A stretch of 42,657 nucleotides of DNA, from the NCBI GenBank assembly GCA_902825945.1, contig CADECY010000025.1, positions 1-42,657 on the forward strand. The letters are read 5' to 3'. Of the stretch, positions 11,101 to 19,126 are shown one piece after another. A program made the position numbers and the translations under genes. Origin of the DNA: an uncultured Acidobacteriota bacterium (GTDB lineage Bacteria; Acidobacteriota; Terriglobia; Bryobacterales; Bryobacteraceae). The notes below the pieces were generated by a model. That model searched no databases and was not told the DNA's origin. It saw only the letters and a list, made by a program, of their open reading frames with translations. Every line of letters starts with the position of its first letter. Position 1 is the stretch's first letter.

Positions 11101-11622
11101 GGTGGATTGCGAAGCGGTGTTATCACCGGCGAGCCGTCCAGTGGTCACTCCGGGCACGTTCGCAAGCAACAGATAGGGATTACGGACGTTCAGCGGAATC
11201 GACATCAGAAACTTGTTTTCAACCACCGTTCCGCGATCGGCGCGCGCCGTGGTGATCAAGGGCGCGGCGTCGCTCACCGTGATCGACTCCCTTACTTCCC
11301 CGGGTTGGAGGCGCAGGTTCACGGTGCGGGCCTGCCCAATCTCGAGCGGGAACGATTCGATGCGCGCTTCCTTGAATCCGGCGGCGGACGCGGCTATCTG
11401 GTAGGTTCCGGGCGCGACGGGAGGTAGAACAAAGAAGCCTTCGGCATTGGTCCCGGTTTCCGAACGGACGCCAGTGTTGCGATTGGTCATTTCGACGCGT
11501 GCGTTGGCGATGGCGGCGCCGGACGAGTCGAGCACCCGGCCGGAGACGACCGGATTCTGTGCGAGCAGGATCGCGGGCAGCGATAGAGCCGCCGCGCCGA
11601 GCAGATGGAGAAGAGTTCTCAT
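8173..11622 (-). CDS. Oar-like TonB-dependent receptor
   Basis: A 1149-residue receptor. Signal peptide MRTLLHLLGAAALSLPAILLA, Ig-like regulatory domain from about residue 25 (VVSGRVLDSSGAAIANARV), plug with SIPLNVRNPYLLLANVPGV and GGGVVSFSIKSGTNALHGT, and a barrel ending PRQIQFGLRFSY. The plug has SIPLNVRN where its relatives in this window have LPLNGRN. The ATG at 11622 is preceded by AAAAGGGG, placed inside the loop of a potential hairpin (see the leader entry), which suggests regulation of translation. Downstream it converges on the haloperoxidase. The substrate is unknown. Confidence 0.93.
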   Translation of the reverse strand: MRTLLHLLGAAALSLPAILLAQNPVVSGRVLDSSGAAIANARVEMTNRNTGVRSETGTNAEGFFVLPPVAPGTYQIAASAAGFKEARIESFPLEIGQARTVNLRLQPGEVRESITVSDAAPLITTARADRGTVVENKFLMSIPLNVRNPYLLLANVPGVTTGRLAGDNTASQSTTNNFRINGGRGSTSEILIDGAANTGTYNNQVSAMPMLDSIQEFKVNTSPYAAEFGRTGGGVVSFSIKSGTNALHGTVHEFLRNSVLDAAGFNSNRAGLTSKPSFKRNQFGFTSGGPVYIPKLYNGKNRTFWFVAYEGLRQRSLNPYTGTVPTERERVGDFSQSRDTNGSPFLIYDPRTTRLDPDRPAGTTRYIRDLFPSNVIPSGVINAIGTNVMKYYPAPNQRGLGQSDINNYFIAAANALDGDRIDWRVDHQVNAKHSFFVRHNWFENTNAQPLVFGHFASPVETPNRIPGINIVGNHTWSMGPGTIFQHHFSLAQSETNRTPLSLDFDQTTLGLPRSLVDGQRVKYFPVFSTGGLTQIGVTGTGFNAVKSRTWQYNAAMTLLRGRHTFKTGFDARRFPVSIDQSSPLGIGSSGAFTNGPNPQAAAARTGRGLADLLLGVSSVSYTLRPIELHRHPYYAWFFQDEWKLRNNLTLTLGIRYSLELPRTEDGDKYVFLDLESRNPLDGKVPGLGPILGGAGFVGVNGLGRRTQIADRNNWDPRIGLAYELNPLTVIRTGFGVFTSSIAPNTDAALGFQRGTSSLVSQPDGVTPLFNLSNPLPGGFIQPTGNTLGLSTNLGQGVSGPIRRQRLPYQTQWSFDVQRQLPWKSVIEVGYAGSAGVALPSGVQFNQLPDSQLSLGTQLVATVPNPFAGLITDPTSTLSRPTVQRGQLLRPYPAFTGMTGSQVPAGHSTYHAMQMRVERRFDAGLALLFAWTHSKLMDNVGDFGGFLGPGGFANNNCFSCDRSLSFYDIPDVVRLSLRYELPFGVGKPRLNSGVLARIAGGWSFANYFTWDNGTPAQITGPNDSNSFGGTQRPTATGQPAKLDKREFVDGALYFNPGAFARSAPFTFGSVSRNQPDVRVPGNKNFDLLIEKRISFTERYALDFRTELFNAFNNVIFGGPQTNLLSADFGRIRLLQVNVPRQIQFGLRFSY

Positions 11623-11624
11623 GG

Positions 11625-11660
11625 TTCGGTACCCCTTTTACCGAATTGTAACAATTCGGT
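11625..11660 (-). promoter_or_regulatory. Alternative-hairpin leader or operator before the receptor gene
   Basis: Read on the minus strand, the 5' leader begins with a perfect 10-bp inverted repeat with a single central base (ACCGAATTGT / ACAATTCGGT, 11640-11660). Its right arm contains TTCGGTA, which can instead pair with TACCGAA at 11631-11625 to make a 7-bp stem whose loop is AAAGGGG, the probable ribosome binding site, two bases before the ATG. The two hairpins cannot form together. The layout would fit a translational switch; a simple dimeric repressor operator at 11640-11660 is the alternative. Confidence 0.5.
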
Positions 11661-12294
11661 GCCAGGGCGATTCGGCGTTGGCGCGTAGCGACGGGGAGAT
11701 GGCCGAATGGCTGCACATCAGGAGTTGCGGCAGAGCAAACTCTTGGGCGGCGTGCGCCGGTCTGAATCCCCGCGGGCTGGCCGCGGTATCGTCACGACAG
11801 CCGTGATTGGCGCTCGAGCCGGCGGTGGCGGTAGACTCTTCGAACAAGACCAAACGCCAAGCCGGACCTCGTAACTCCGGAAGAACGCCTTCGTTGGCCG
11901 AGGCAGATCCGGTCATCTGGCCACACGGTGGGTCTCGCGGGTGATCGGCGACAACTAGATTAGAATTCCGGGAACTCAGAAACATTCGCGGGTAACCTTG
12001 GGCTCGGAGGTGCGCAGCCTGAGCTTCTGTTTGCCGGTGAGGTTGGTGGGGCGCTTTAGCCAAACTAAAGTACCTTCGTAACTATTTCTTGCCGAATCCT
12101 GCCCGTCATGAGCCCGGGGCGGTGCGGTTCCTGCCGCCACAGCCGGTCTCGAAGGAGTTTTTGGGAAACCTAAAACGAGGAGGGGCGCTAAGATCGCTCG
12201 ATGGGTGGAGCGATTGGGTAGGCCGCGCGGATGTCGGTAGCGCTTCGGCCCGACAAAGCCGCTCGCGACACGCGCGCTGAGAGAGCTCGGAATA
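11661..12294. other. Stretch without a recognisable gene
   Basis: About 0.63 kb with only short frames on either strand, none with a ribosome binding site or a family I recognise. The segment around 11695-11780 starts like the 5' half of a serine tRNA (GATGGCCGAATGGCT) but lacks a matching D-stem and acceptor 3' strand. A 7-bp hairpin (12193-12199 with 12208-12214) is present. The stretch may hold decayed mobile DNA or an uncharacterised RNA; nothing firmer can be said. Confidence 0.5.
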
Positions 12295-12321
12295 CACTCG
12301 AGGAAGAATGGCTCTCGAGTG
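12295..12321 (-). terminator. Possible terminator of the receptor gene
   Basis: A perfect 8-bp stem (CACTCGAG at 12295-12302 with CTCGAGTG at 12314-12321) with an 11-base loop lies about 50 bases past the stop of the minus-strand receptor. On that strand only a short TATTCC follows, so the tail is poor. The assignment rests on position. Confidence 0.35.
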
Positions 12322-12369
12322 GTTTGTCTCCTTGTTTCGCGCAGATCGCCCGCTACTGCCTGGCCATCC

Positions 12370-15300
12370 TCAGAAACCGATCCGGATCCCCAACCGGAAG
12401 AACCGCTGGTCGTTCCCTTCGCGGCCCGTGTTCTGCACCGCTCCGATCAAGCCGAAGTTGCTCGATCCGATATCCGCGTTCGGATTGGCGAAGTGCGGCG
12501 TGTTCGAGATGTTGAAGGCCTCGCCGCGGGCCTGGATCTCGATCCGCTCGTTCACGCGGAACTTGCGGAAGATGCCGAGGTCCGCGTTGACCAGACCCGG
12601 ACCGCGGAGCACGCCGGTGCCGCAGGTCCCGAAGCGCGCGACGTTTGGATCGACGGCGTTGGGATTGGCGAGGTTGGTAGCGTCCCACCAGCGGGTCCGC
12701 TCTCCGACCTTGGCGACTGGTCCGCGGCAATCGGCGAATTGGGCTGATCCGGGCGCGTTCAGCGTGGTAGCGGGCGCGGTGGGCGTTACCGGATTTCCGG
12801 TCGTGAGCCGTCCGAGCGCATTGATCTGCCATCCGCCGAGCACGGCGGCGGGCGCACCGGTTTGTGCCCAACGAGAGCCTTTGCCGAACGGCAACTGGAC
12901 CACTCCACTGATCACCGCGTTGTGGCGCACATCCTCGGGTGTCGAGCCGTAGTTCTTGCCCCAATACGCAGGGTGGTTCACGCGCGGCGTCGCGCTCGAA
13001 TTCTCCGCCGTGTAGCCCAAGTTGTGTCCCCACGTGTACGACATCTGAATCTGATAGCCGCCGTGAAAGCGCCGTTGCAAGCGGACCTGAAGCGAATCGT
13101 ACTTCACGGTTCCGAGGTGTCCGATGAACGTTGTCGCGGCATTGCGTCCGAATCTGCGCACGAGTTGCTGGCCGGCTTGGCCGGTGCCGAGATCGGCCCA
13201 ATTCGCATCGAGGAAAGCGGTCTGCCGGATGGAGCGAGTCGCGACATAGCCCGCCGATCCGAGCCAGTTGCCGTGCTGCTTCTCCGCCGTCAGGTTCCAC
13301 GATTGAACATAGCCCCGGCGGAAGTTCTCGTCCGCGGTGATGAACGCAGCCGTCAACGGCAGTGGCAGGCGCTCGCGTTCCGCCACCACCGGACTGGGCG
13401 GCAACCCCTGATCGAGGCTCGTCGAGTAGGACCACGCTGTGTCGAACGCGAGGTTCTGCACGAACTGCACCGGGTAGTTCGCGCGCAGATCGCGGCCGAG
13501 ACTGAACGGGTCATAGCTGATGCCGTAGCCCGCGCGCAGCACCACGTTGTTCGTTGCTCGCCAGGCCACGCCCATGCGGGGAGAGAAGAGCCTCTTGCTC
13601 TGATTCAGTCCGCAGTCTTTCGGGATCGAGCCGAGTCCGCACAGCATCGACTCGTTGGTGTTGAAGTCGTACCGCTCGAGTCCGCGATTCGGGCGAGCCG
13701 GGTACGGATAGTATTCCCAGCGGACCCCGTACGAGAAGGTCAGCCTCGGCGTGGCTTGCCAGCGATCGCGCAGATAAAGGCTGTAGAAGTCGGCGTTGAC
13801 TTTGTACTCGTCCGACGAGAGGACGTTGCGGCCGGATTCACGGGAGAGCCCGAGCAGGAACGAGCCCATCGTGTGATAGTCGGTTGCGGCGGGGCCACCC
13901 CGAAGCGTCGTAGTCGCGTTGCGGAACGTGAATCCACCCGCCGGACCGCCGACCGCGCCCGCCGCATTCGCCACGCCTTGATTCAGGCGGAGCTGATAGA
14001 AGTCCGCGCCGAAACGGAGATCGTGTGAGCCCTTGGTCCAATTGCCGTTGGCGACGTATTGGTATTGGTAGTCGCGTCCGAAGAAGGGGGAGTTGTTCGC
14101 GTTGCCGAGGATCGAGAAACCGTCGAGCGGCATGCGGACCATGCCGCCGGCGAATGTCGTGGTTCCATTCGTTCCTGGAATGCCGAGCACGTCGCGCGCG
14201 ATGTTCTTGTCGAGATCGGGGAACAGCGCATTGGTGTCGAGCAGCATCGCGCCGTAGTAGCCGTCGAAGATCAGGTTCGGTGAGACGACATAGGTTGTCG
14301 AGGCTGTGCCGGAATAGGTGGCTCCGAAGCCTCGTCCCGGACGTCCGTCGGTGGGATGCACGGCGGGTCCGGCGAGTTGTCCGAACGGCGCGGGATTGCT
14401 GGTGGCGTAGTCGAGGTAGCTGAGGCGGAGGAAGGCGGTCCACTTCTCGGAGAGGTTGAAGTTCACCTTGGAGTCGATCTGATCGCGGTCATACTCGTAG
14501 TTGATCGCCGCGAGGTAGTTGAGGTTGATCGCGAGCGCGCCTTGCCCCGGGGAGTTCGGCAGCGGCCAATCGGGCAGCGAAAGGATCTTGCGCACGGGCC
14601 CGGGGAATCGGGCTTGCGGAACGCGATTGCCCGGAAACGGCACGCGGTCGCGCGCGTACGCATTGGCATTCGCCGCGTTGAAGTTGGCACCGCTCGCCGG
14701 ATCGTAGATGGGTGAAGGCGAGCCCGAGAGGTCGCCCGCGCGCATTGCGGCGGTGGGCACGTCGAGGTACGCCTGGGCGTTTTGCCGTTCGCTGGTCCGC
14801 TCCCAGCTCAGGAAGAAGAAGGCCTTGTTCTTGCTGATCGGGCCGCCGATGGTGCCGCCGCCCTGATTGTAGATGTACTTGGGTTGCGCGGCGTTCCGGT
14901 CACTGAAATACGGATAGGCGCTCAGCTTCTGGTTGAAGTGGTGGAACGACGCCGAGCCATGCAGCGCGTTGGTACCCGACTTGATTTGCAGGTTGATCGC
15001 CGCGCCGCCGGCGAGCCCCTGCTCGGCGTCGAACGAGTTCGTCACCACGTTCACCACTTCGATCGCTTCGAGCGTGGGATTGATGCCGGTCATGTGCGGC
15101 AGGTTCGGGTTGTAGGAAGTCGACCCATCGATGCGGACGTTGTTGTTCTGGTCGCTGGTGCCGTTGACCGAATAGCGGACAGAGCGAGTCGGATTGGCCG
15201 GGACCGAGTGCGCGTTCCGCGGCGGCGAGAATCCGGGAAGGGTGCCGAGAAGCATCTGATAGTTGCGCCCGATCGGGATCGGTACGTTCTCGAGCGTGGT

Positions 15301-15717
15301 CTTATCCACCTCGTGCCGGACTTCCGCGCGATCGGTCTGGAGCGTCACCGAGGATGCTTCGACGGTCACGCGCTCCGATACGGCGCCGACATCGAGCCGC
15401 GCGTCCGCTCGCGTGAGGTTGTTCACGGTCACGGCGACGCCCGAACGGGTGAACGTGCGGAATCCGGACGCTTCGACGGTAACGCTATAGGTTCCTGGTG
15501 GAATCGTGGGGAAGCGATAGAGGCCGGTTTCGTTGACGGTGGCGTCACGCGAAGTTCCGGTCGCGGTGTTAACGATCGTGACTTTCGCGGTGGGAATCGC
15601 GGCACCGGAAGCGTCGGTAACATTGCCGACCAAACCGCCGTAGAGAATCTGCGCGTGCGCGGCGTGGGACCCGAACAGGCACGACACGGCCGTTGCGAGG
15701 ACTAACTGGACCTTCAT
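12370..15717 (-). CDS. Oar-like TonB-dependent receptor
   Basis: A 1115-residue receptor with signal peptide MKVQLVLATAVSCLFGSHAAHA, Ig-like regulatory domain from about residue 28 (GGLVGNVTDASGAAIPTAKV), plug (NVPIPIGRNYQMLLGTLPGF, then GGAAINLQIKSGTNALHGS) and a barrel ending FFRLGIRIGF. The plug has PIPIGRN in place of LPLNGRN. The ATG lies 12 bases after the stop of the secreted-protein gene 15730-17001, with no clear ribosome binding site between them (TATCCTCTCAAC), so translation is probably coupled to that gene. This makes a two-gene unit of secreted protein plus receptor. The substrate is unknown. Confidence 0.92.
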   Translation of the reverse strand: MKVQLVLATAVSCLFGSHAAHAQILYGGLVGNVTDASGAAIPTAKVTIVNTATGTSRDATVNETGLYRFPTIPPGTYSVTVEASGFRTFTRSGVAVTVNNLTRADARLDVGAVSERVTVEASSVTLQTDRAEVRHEVDKTTLENVPIPIGRNYQMLLGTLPGFSPPRNAHSVPANPTRSVRYSVNGTSDQNNNVRIDGSTSYNPNLPHMTGINPTLEAIEVVNVVTNSFDAEQGLAGGAAINLQIKSGTNALHGSASFHHFNQKLSAYPYFSDRNAAQPKYIYNQGGGTIGGPISKNKAFFFLSWERTSERQNAQAYLDVPTAAMRAGDLSGSPSPIYDPASGANFNAANANAYARDRVPFPGNRVPQARFPGPVRKILSLPDWPLPNSPGQGALAINLNYLAAINYEYDRDQIDSKVNFNLSEKWTAFLRLSYLDYATSNPAPFGQLAGPAVHPTDGRPGRGFGATYSGTASTTYVVSPNLIFDGYYGAMLLDTNALFPDLDKNIARDVLGIPGTNGTTTFAGGMVRMPLDGFSILGNANNSPFFGRDYQYQYVANGNWTKGSHDLRFGADFYQLRLNQGVANAAGAVGGPAGGFTFRNATTTLRGGPAATDYHTMGSFLLGLSRESGRNVLSSDEYKVNADFYSLYLRDRWQATPRLTFSYGVRWEYYPYPARPNRGLERYDFNTNESMLCGLGSIPKDCGLNQSKRLFSPRMGVAWRATNNVVLRAGYGISYDPFSLGRDLRANYPVQFVQNLAFDTAWSYSTSLDQGLPPSPVVAERERLPLPLTAAFITADENFRRGYVQSWNLTAEKQHGNWLGSAGYVATRSIRQTAFLDANWADLGTGQAGQQLVRRFGRNAATTFIGHLGTVKYDSLQVRLQRRFHGGYQIQMSYTWGHNLGYTAENSSATPRVNHPAYWGKNYGSTPEDVRHNAVISGVVQLPFGKGSRWAQTGAPAAVLGGWQINALGRLTTGNPVTPTAPATTLNAPGSAQFADCRGPVAKVGERTRWWDATNLANPNAVDPNVARFGTCGTGVLRGPGLVNADLGIFRKFRVNERIEIQARGEAFNISNTPHFANPNADIGSSNFGLIGAVQNTGREGNDQRFFRLGIRIGF

Positions 15718-15729
15718 GTTGAGAGGATA

Positions 15730-17001
15730 TCAGCGGACCGAATCGGATGCTTCGCCGCCAGTCAGCCACACCATCCGGTAGCCTTGGCGGATCCGCGGTT
15801 GTTTGGCGTCCCAGTAGAGCGTTCCTTGTCCGCGCCCCGATCCGCGGGCGAGCACGTCAAACCGGTTCGATCGCTTCTTGTCGAAGACCGGCATGAATTC
15901 CTTGCGCTGTTTGATTGCGCCCGATCCGCCGCCGCTGTCCTGCAACCGGGCGACGATTTCCACCGGTTTGCCGTCATGCTCGATCGTCGCGAGTTCGAGC
16001 CCGACCTCGTACCGATCGAGCGGAGCTTCGAAGAGTTCGAGCCGTACGAGCTTGCCGGTCAGCTTCGTGCCCACCGCCGCGAGGACGGATCCGTTGTTGT
16101 CTCGCAGCGGCTCGGCGAGGGTCGCAAGGAAGGGCAGCCCCGGAGCAGCCGATCGCAGGTCGATCTCGCCGTCGAGTTGCACATTCATGAGCAGGCCCGA
16201 AGGCAGACGCGTCACGGCGGGTTCCGTAGGTTTCGGCGCGGGTGCGCTCGCGGGCTCGGCAGCGAACGAGATTTTCGAGTCCGCCTGGTACTCGCGGCAT
16301 CCGCTCAACTCGCTCCGGTTGTGATACTCGAACCCGTCGAGCATCGCCACCGGCACCTCGGATCGCACCGGAAACAGGTGCCTGCCGCCACCGGCATCCA
16401 AATGAGAAAACTCTATCACTGTGCGCGAGCGGTCCATTCCCAACTCGCGCGGAATCTCATCCGCGATCACTTCGAGGCGTGCGAGTTCGAACGTCTCGGA
16501 ATCCGCGAGCAGGTGTCCGCGAAAGGCGACCACCGATTCGTGCGGCGGCACCGCGAGCTTGTAGCTGCTGTTCTCCCAGGGGACTTCGTAGTCGAACCGG
16601 AGCAGCTTTCGTCCGCCGGCTTCGGTTTCGCGCTTGGGCTTGAACTCGGCGGCGCCCGGATGAAACACGTGGCGGACGTGAAGCGCGAATCCGCCCGTCG
16701 AAATCACGCCGCGTTGGATGAAGTCGCGCAGTTCGCGGTCTTCGAACTTCTGACCGCCGGCCCGCGCGAACCTCTCTTTGCCGTCGATGACGGTGACCTC
16801 GAGTTCGAGGCGGTCCTGCCCGCGTGGCGTGGCCTCACCAGGCTTGCGCACCGCGCGATCCACCGTCTGCGTGCAGACATGCGCGGGCAGTTTGCTGGTC
16901 TGGTGTCGAGCGCGCTCCTCGATCTTCGGCAGCGCGCCGTCGAGGGCCGTGCCCGGCAGGGCGGACAGCGCCAATACGATAAGAACCCCTCGGTGGACCA
17001 T
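15730..17001 (-). CDS. Secreted protein of unknown function
   Basis: A 423-residue protein I do not recognise. Residues 1-20 (MVHRGVLIVLALSALPGTAL) are a signal peptide. The N-terminal half reads like other Acidobacteriota secreted proteins of unknown function: HVCTQTVDR near residue 42, FEDRELRDFIQRG near 85, HVRHVFHPGAAEF near 108, then beta-rich sequence. A Pro/Ala/Glu linker near 250-262 leads to a second half (about 265-423) with alternating short strands (VLAAVGTKLTGKLVRLELFE) that looks like another beta domain. It is probably periplasmic. It precedes the receptor gene at 12370-15717 by 12 bases and is likely co-transcribed. No ribosome binding site precedes its ATG; a promoter-like element eight bases upstream suggests a leaderless message. 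Confidence 0.8.
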   Translation of the reverse strand: MVHRGVLIVLALSALPGTALDGALPKIEERARHQTSKLPAHVCTQTVDRAVRKPGEATPRGQDRLELEVTVIDGKERFARAGGQKFEDRELRDFIQRGVISTGGFALHVRHVFHPGAAEFKPKRETEAGGRKLLRFDYEVPWENSSYKLAVPPHESVVAFRGHLLADSETFELARLEVIADEIPRELGMDRSRTVIEFSHLDAGGGRHLFPVRSEVPVAMLDGFEYHNRSELSGCREYQADSKISFAAEPASAPAPKPTEPAVTRLPSGLLMNVQLDGEIDLRSAAPGLPFLATLAEPLRDNNGSVLAAVGTKLTGKLVRLELFEAPLDRYEVGLELATIEHDGKPVEIVARLQDSGGGSGAIKQRKEFMPVFDKKRSNRFDVLARGSGRGQGTLYWDAKQPRIRQGYRMVWLTGGEASDSVR

Positions 17002-17009
17002 GGGAGTTC

Positions 17010-17037
17010 AGTATATTCATCCGGACGCCGGATGCAA
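17010..17037 (-). promoter_or_regulatory. Possible leaderless promoter of the secreted-protein gene
   Basis: On the minus strand TATACT (17015-17010) lies eight bases before the ATG at 17001, and TTGCAT (17037-17032) lies 16 bases further upstream. The -10 match is good and the -35 match is weak. There is no purine-rich ribosome binding site before the ATG, so a transcript starting at or next to the ATG is plausible. Confidence 0.35.
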
Positions 17038-17064
17038 GGGGGTGCCGCTGCCTGGCGGTCGCGG

Positions 17065-18891
17065 CTACTGCACCTGGACCTTCAGGAACGAACCCGTGCG
17101 ATACACGCGATGGGTCGCCTTCTGAAAGTCATCCTTCTTCGCCGTGTAAATGTCGACGAACTTTTGCGGATTGCGGTCCACGAGCGGGAACCAGGAGCTC
17201 TGCACCTGGACCATGATGCGGTGTCCTGAGCGGAATGTGTGGAAGACATCGGGCATCGTGTAGGCGACCTTCGTCACTTTGCCCGGCGTGAACGGCTCCG
17301 GCTTGTCGAAGCCGTTGCGGAACTTGCCGCGGAACGGTTCGCCGCGCACCAGTTGCTGGAAGCCGCCCATGCGAACACCGCTTGGATTCGGCTTCGGATC
17401 GGGATGATCGCCGGGATAAACGTCGATCAGCTTGACCACCCAGTCGGCGTCGGTGCCGGTGGTGGATACCTGCAGCGACACATCGATCGGGCCCGCGAAG
17501 GTGAGATCGCTTTCGAGCGGCTCGGTCTGATAGACGAGAACGTCCGGACGCGTGGCGGCGAAGCGCTGATCGTCGAGCATGTGTTCGCGGGTCATCGTGT
17601 TGGCGATTCCGCCGATGTAGGGGACCGGTCTGGCCGGATCGCTCACGTATTCGTCGAATCCGGAAGCGCCGGCACCGCTCGTCTTGATTGCGCCCCCCGC
17701 CGCCAGATGGAACTCGCGAGAGACCGATTGCGCGGGTGGCCACCGGTCGAACTGGCGCCACTGATTGCGGCCGGTTTCGAAGACATAGGCTTCGGGCAGC
17801 TTCGGATCCGGCGCGTCTTTGAGGATGTGCTCGAAGAATGGGAACTCGATCTTCTCGCGATAAAACACCGATGTCTTGTCGGCGAAGTCGACGTATCCGA
17901 GCGAAGAGCCATCGGTGCTCGACCAGCCGCCGTGATGCCACGGCCCCATCACGAGAATGTTGCGTCCGCCGGGCGAGTTCTTCTCCACGCCGCGATAGGT
18001 CTCGACGGTTCCGTAAAGATCCTCGGCGTCGAACCATCCACCCACGTTCATCACCGCCGGCTTGATGTTCTTCAGGTACTGAACGACGTTGCGAGCCTTC
18101 CAGAATTCGTCATAGGTGCCATGCGTCATCAGATCCTTCCAGAACGGAATCTCGTGCTTCAGCAGCCGCTCGTTGATCTCGCCGAGAGTGCCCATGGAAA
18201 GGAAGAGATCGTAGCCATCAGGTGTCGGATAGTCGTAATTGATCCGCTCGGCGTTGGGTTTCGAGTCCGCGCCGGTACGGCTGTTCGACCAGAACCAGCG
18301 GAAGGCGTGCGCGAGATAGAACGTTCCGTTGTGATGGAAATCGTCGCCGATGAACCAGTCGCCGACCGGCGCTTGCGGCGAAACCGCCTTGATCGCGGGA
18401 TGCGCATCGATCATCGTCGTGGATGTGTAGAAGCCCGGGTAGGAGATGCCCCAAACGCCCACGCGTCCGTTGTGGTTTTCGATGTTCTTGATCAACCACT
18501 CGACCGTGTCGTAGGCATCAGTGGTCTCATCGACGCCCTTCGGGTTGCGCGGCCGGATCTGCTCGAAAGTGCCCTCGGACTTGTAGCGTCCGCGCACGTC
18601 CTGATAGACGAAGATGTAGCCGGCCTTGCGGAAGTGATCGGACGGTCCGAGAGTCGCGCGGTATTGGTCGATGCCGTAGGGGCGGACGCTGTATGGAGTC
18701 CGGCTCATCATCATCGGATATTTGCGCGACTGGTCTTTCGGCGCGTAGACCGAGGTGAAGAGCTTGACTCCGTCGCGCATCGGAAGGCTGTATTCGTATT
18801 TGGTGTACTTGGCCCGGACTTCGATGGCTGGATCTGGCGCGGACTGCGCGGCGAGAATCGCGGGCGCTAGAAGGAGAAAATGAAGGCGCAC
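17065..18891 (-). CDS. CocE/NonD-type secreted alpha/beta hydrolase
   Basis: A 608-residue serine hydrolase of the CocE / X-Pro dipeptidyl-peptidase S15 family. A signal peptide (MRLHFLLLAPAILAAQ) is followed by the hydrolase domain: S150 in GVWGISYPGF is the nucleophile, D288 in GGWFDAEDL and H320 in GPWHHGGW complete the triad, with spacings close to those of cocaine esterase. The C-terminal part (about 400-608) is the jelly-roll domain typical of the family. Members cleave esters, beta-lactam acyl groups or Xaa-Pro dipeptides; the substrate is not readable. The start is GTG at 18891; no internal ATG would keep the signal peptide. Its gene lies upstream of, and in the same direction as, the secreted-protein/receptor pair, with a 63-base gap. 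Confidence 0.9.
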   Translation of the reverse strand: MRLHFLLLAPAILAAQSAPDPAIEVRAKYTKYEYSLPMRDGVKLFTSVYAPKDQSRKYPMMMSRTPYSVRPYGIDQYRATLGPSDHFRKAGYIFVYQDVRGRYKSEGTFEQIRPRNPKGVDETTDAYDTVEWLIKNIENHNGRVGVWGISYPGFYTSTTMIDAHPAIKAVSPQAPVGDWFIGDDFHHNGTFYLAHAFRWFWSNSRTGADSKPNAERINYDYPTPDGYDLFLSMGTLGEINERLLKHEIPFWKDLMTHGTYDEFWKARNVVQYLKNIKPAVMNVGGWFDAEDLYGTVETYRGVEKNSPGGRNILVMGPWHHGGWSSTDGSSLGYVDFADKTSVFYREKIEFPFFEHILKDAPDPKLPEAYVFETGRNQWRQFDRWPPAQSVSREFHLAAGGAIKTSGAGASGFDEYVSDPARPVPYIGGIANTMTREHMLDDQRFAATRPDVLVYQTEPLESDLTFAGPIDVSLQVSTTGTDADWVVKLIDVYPGDHPDPKPNPSGVRMGGFQQLVRGEPFRGKFRNGFDKPEPFTPGKVTKVAYTMPDVFHTFRSGHRIMVQVQSSWFPLVDRNPQKFVDIYTAKKDDFQKATHRVYRTGSFLKVQVQ

Positions 18892-19126
18892 TCCCGGATC
18901 GTACTACAGGCGGAGCAAGCGGAGGCGGTAGCATTCCGGGGTCTGAACAGGTTCAAGGGATTGTCGAGGCGGTTCGCGCCATCGAGCGGGTACGACGGCA
19001 GGCCCAGGGCTGGTTGGCTCTACCCTTCGCGACTTTGCGCGAGCCTGAGCCGCTGGCCGAATTTCTGGTGATCAACAACACGTCCTTTGATGTCATGATG
19101 GTGCCCGCGCACCCCTTGCGGGCTAG

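Noticed and set aside
11690..11780. Sequence starting like a serine tRNA (GATGGCCGAATGGCT)
   Set aside because: No matching D-stem closing strand, no variable-arm layout and no acceptor 3' strand could be paired; not a functional tRNA as read.
11638..12063. Minus-strand frame of 141 codons in the gene-free stretch
   Set aside because: Composition and lack of start signal suggest chance; no recognisable domain, although a decayed element cannot be excluded.
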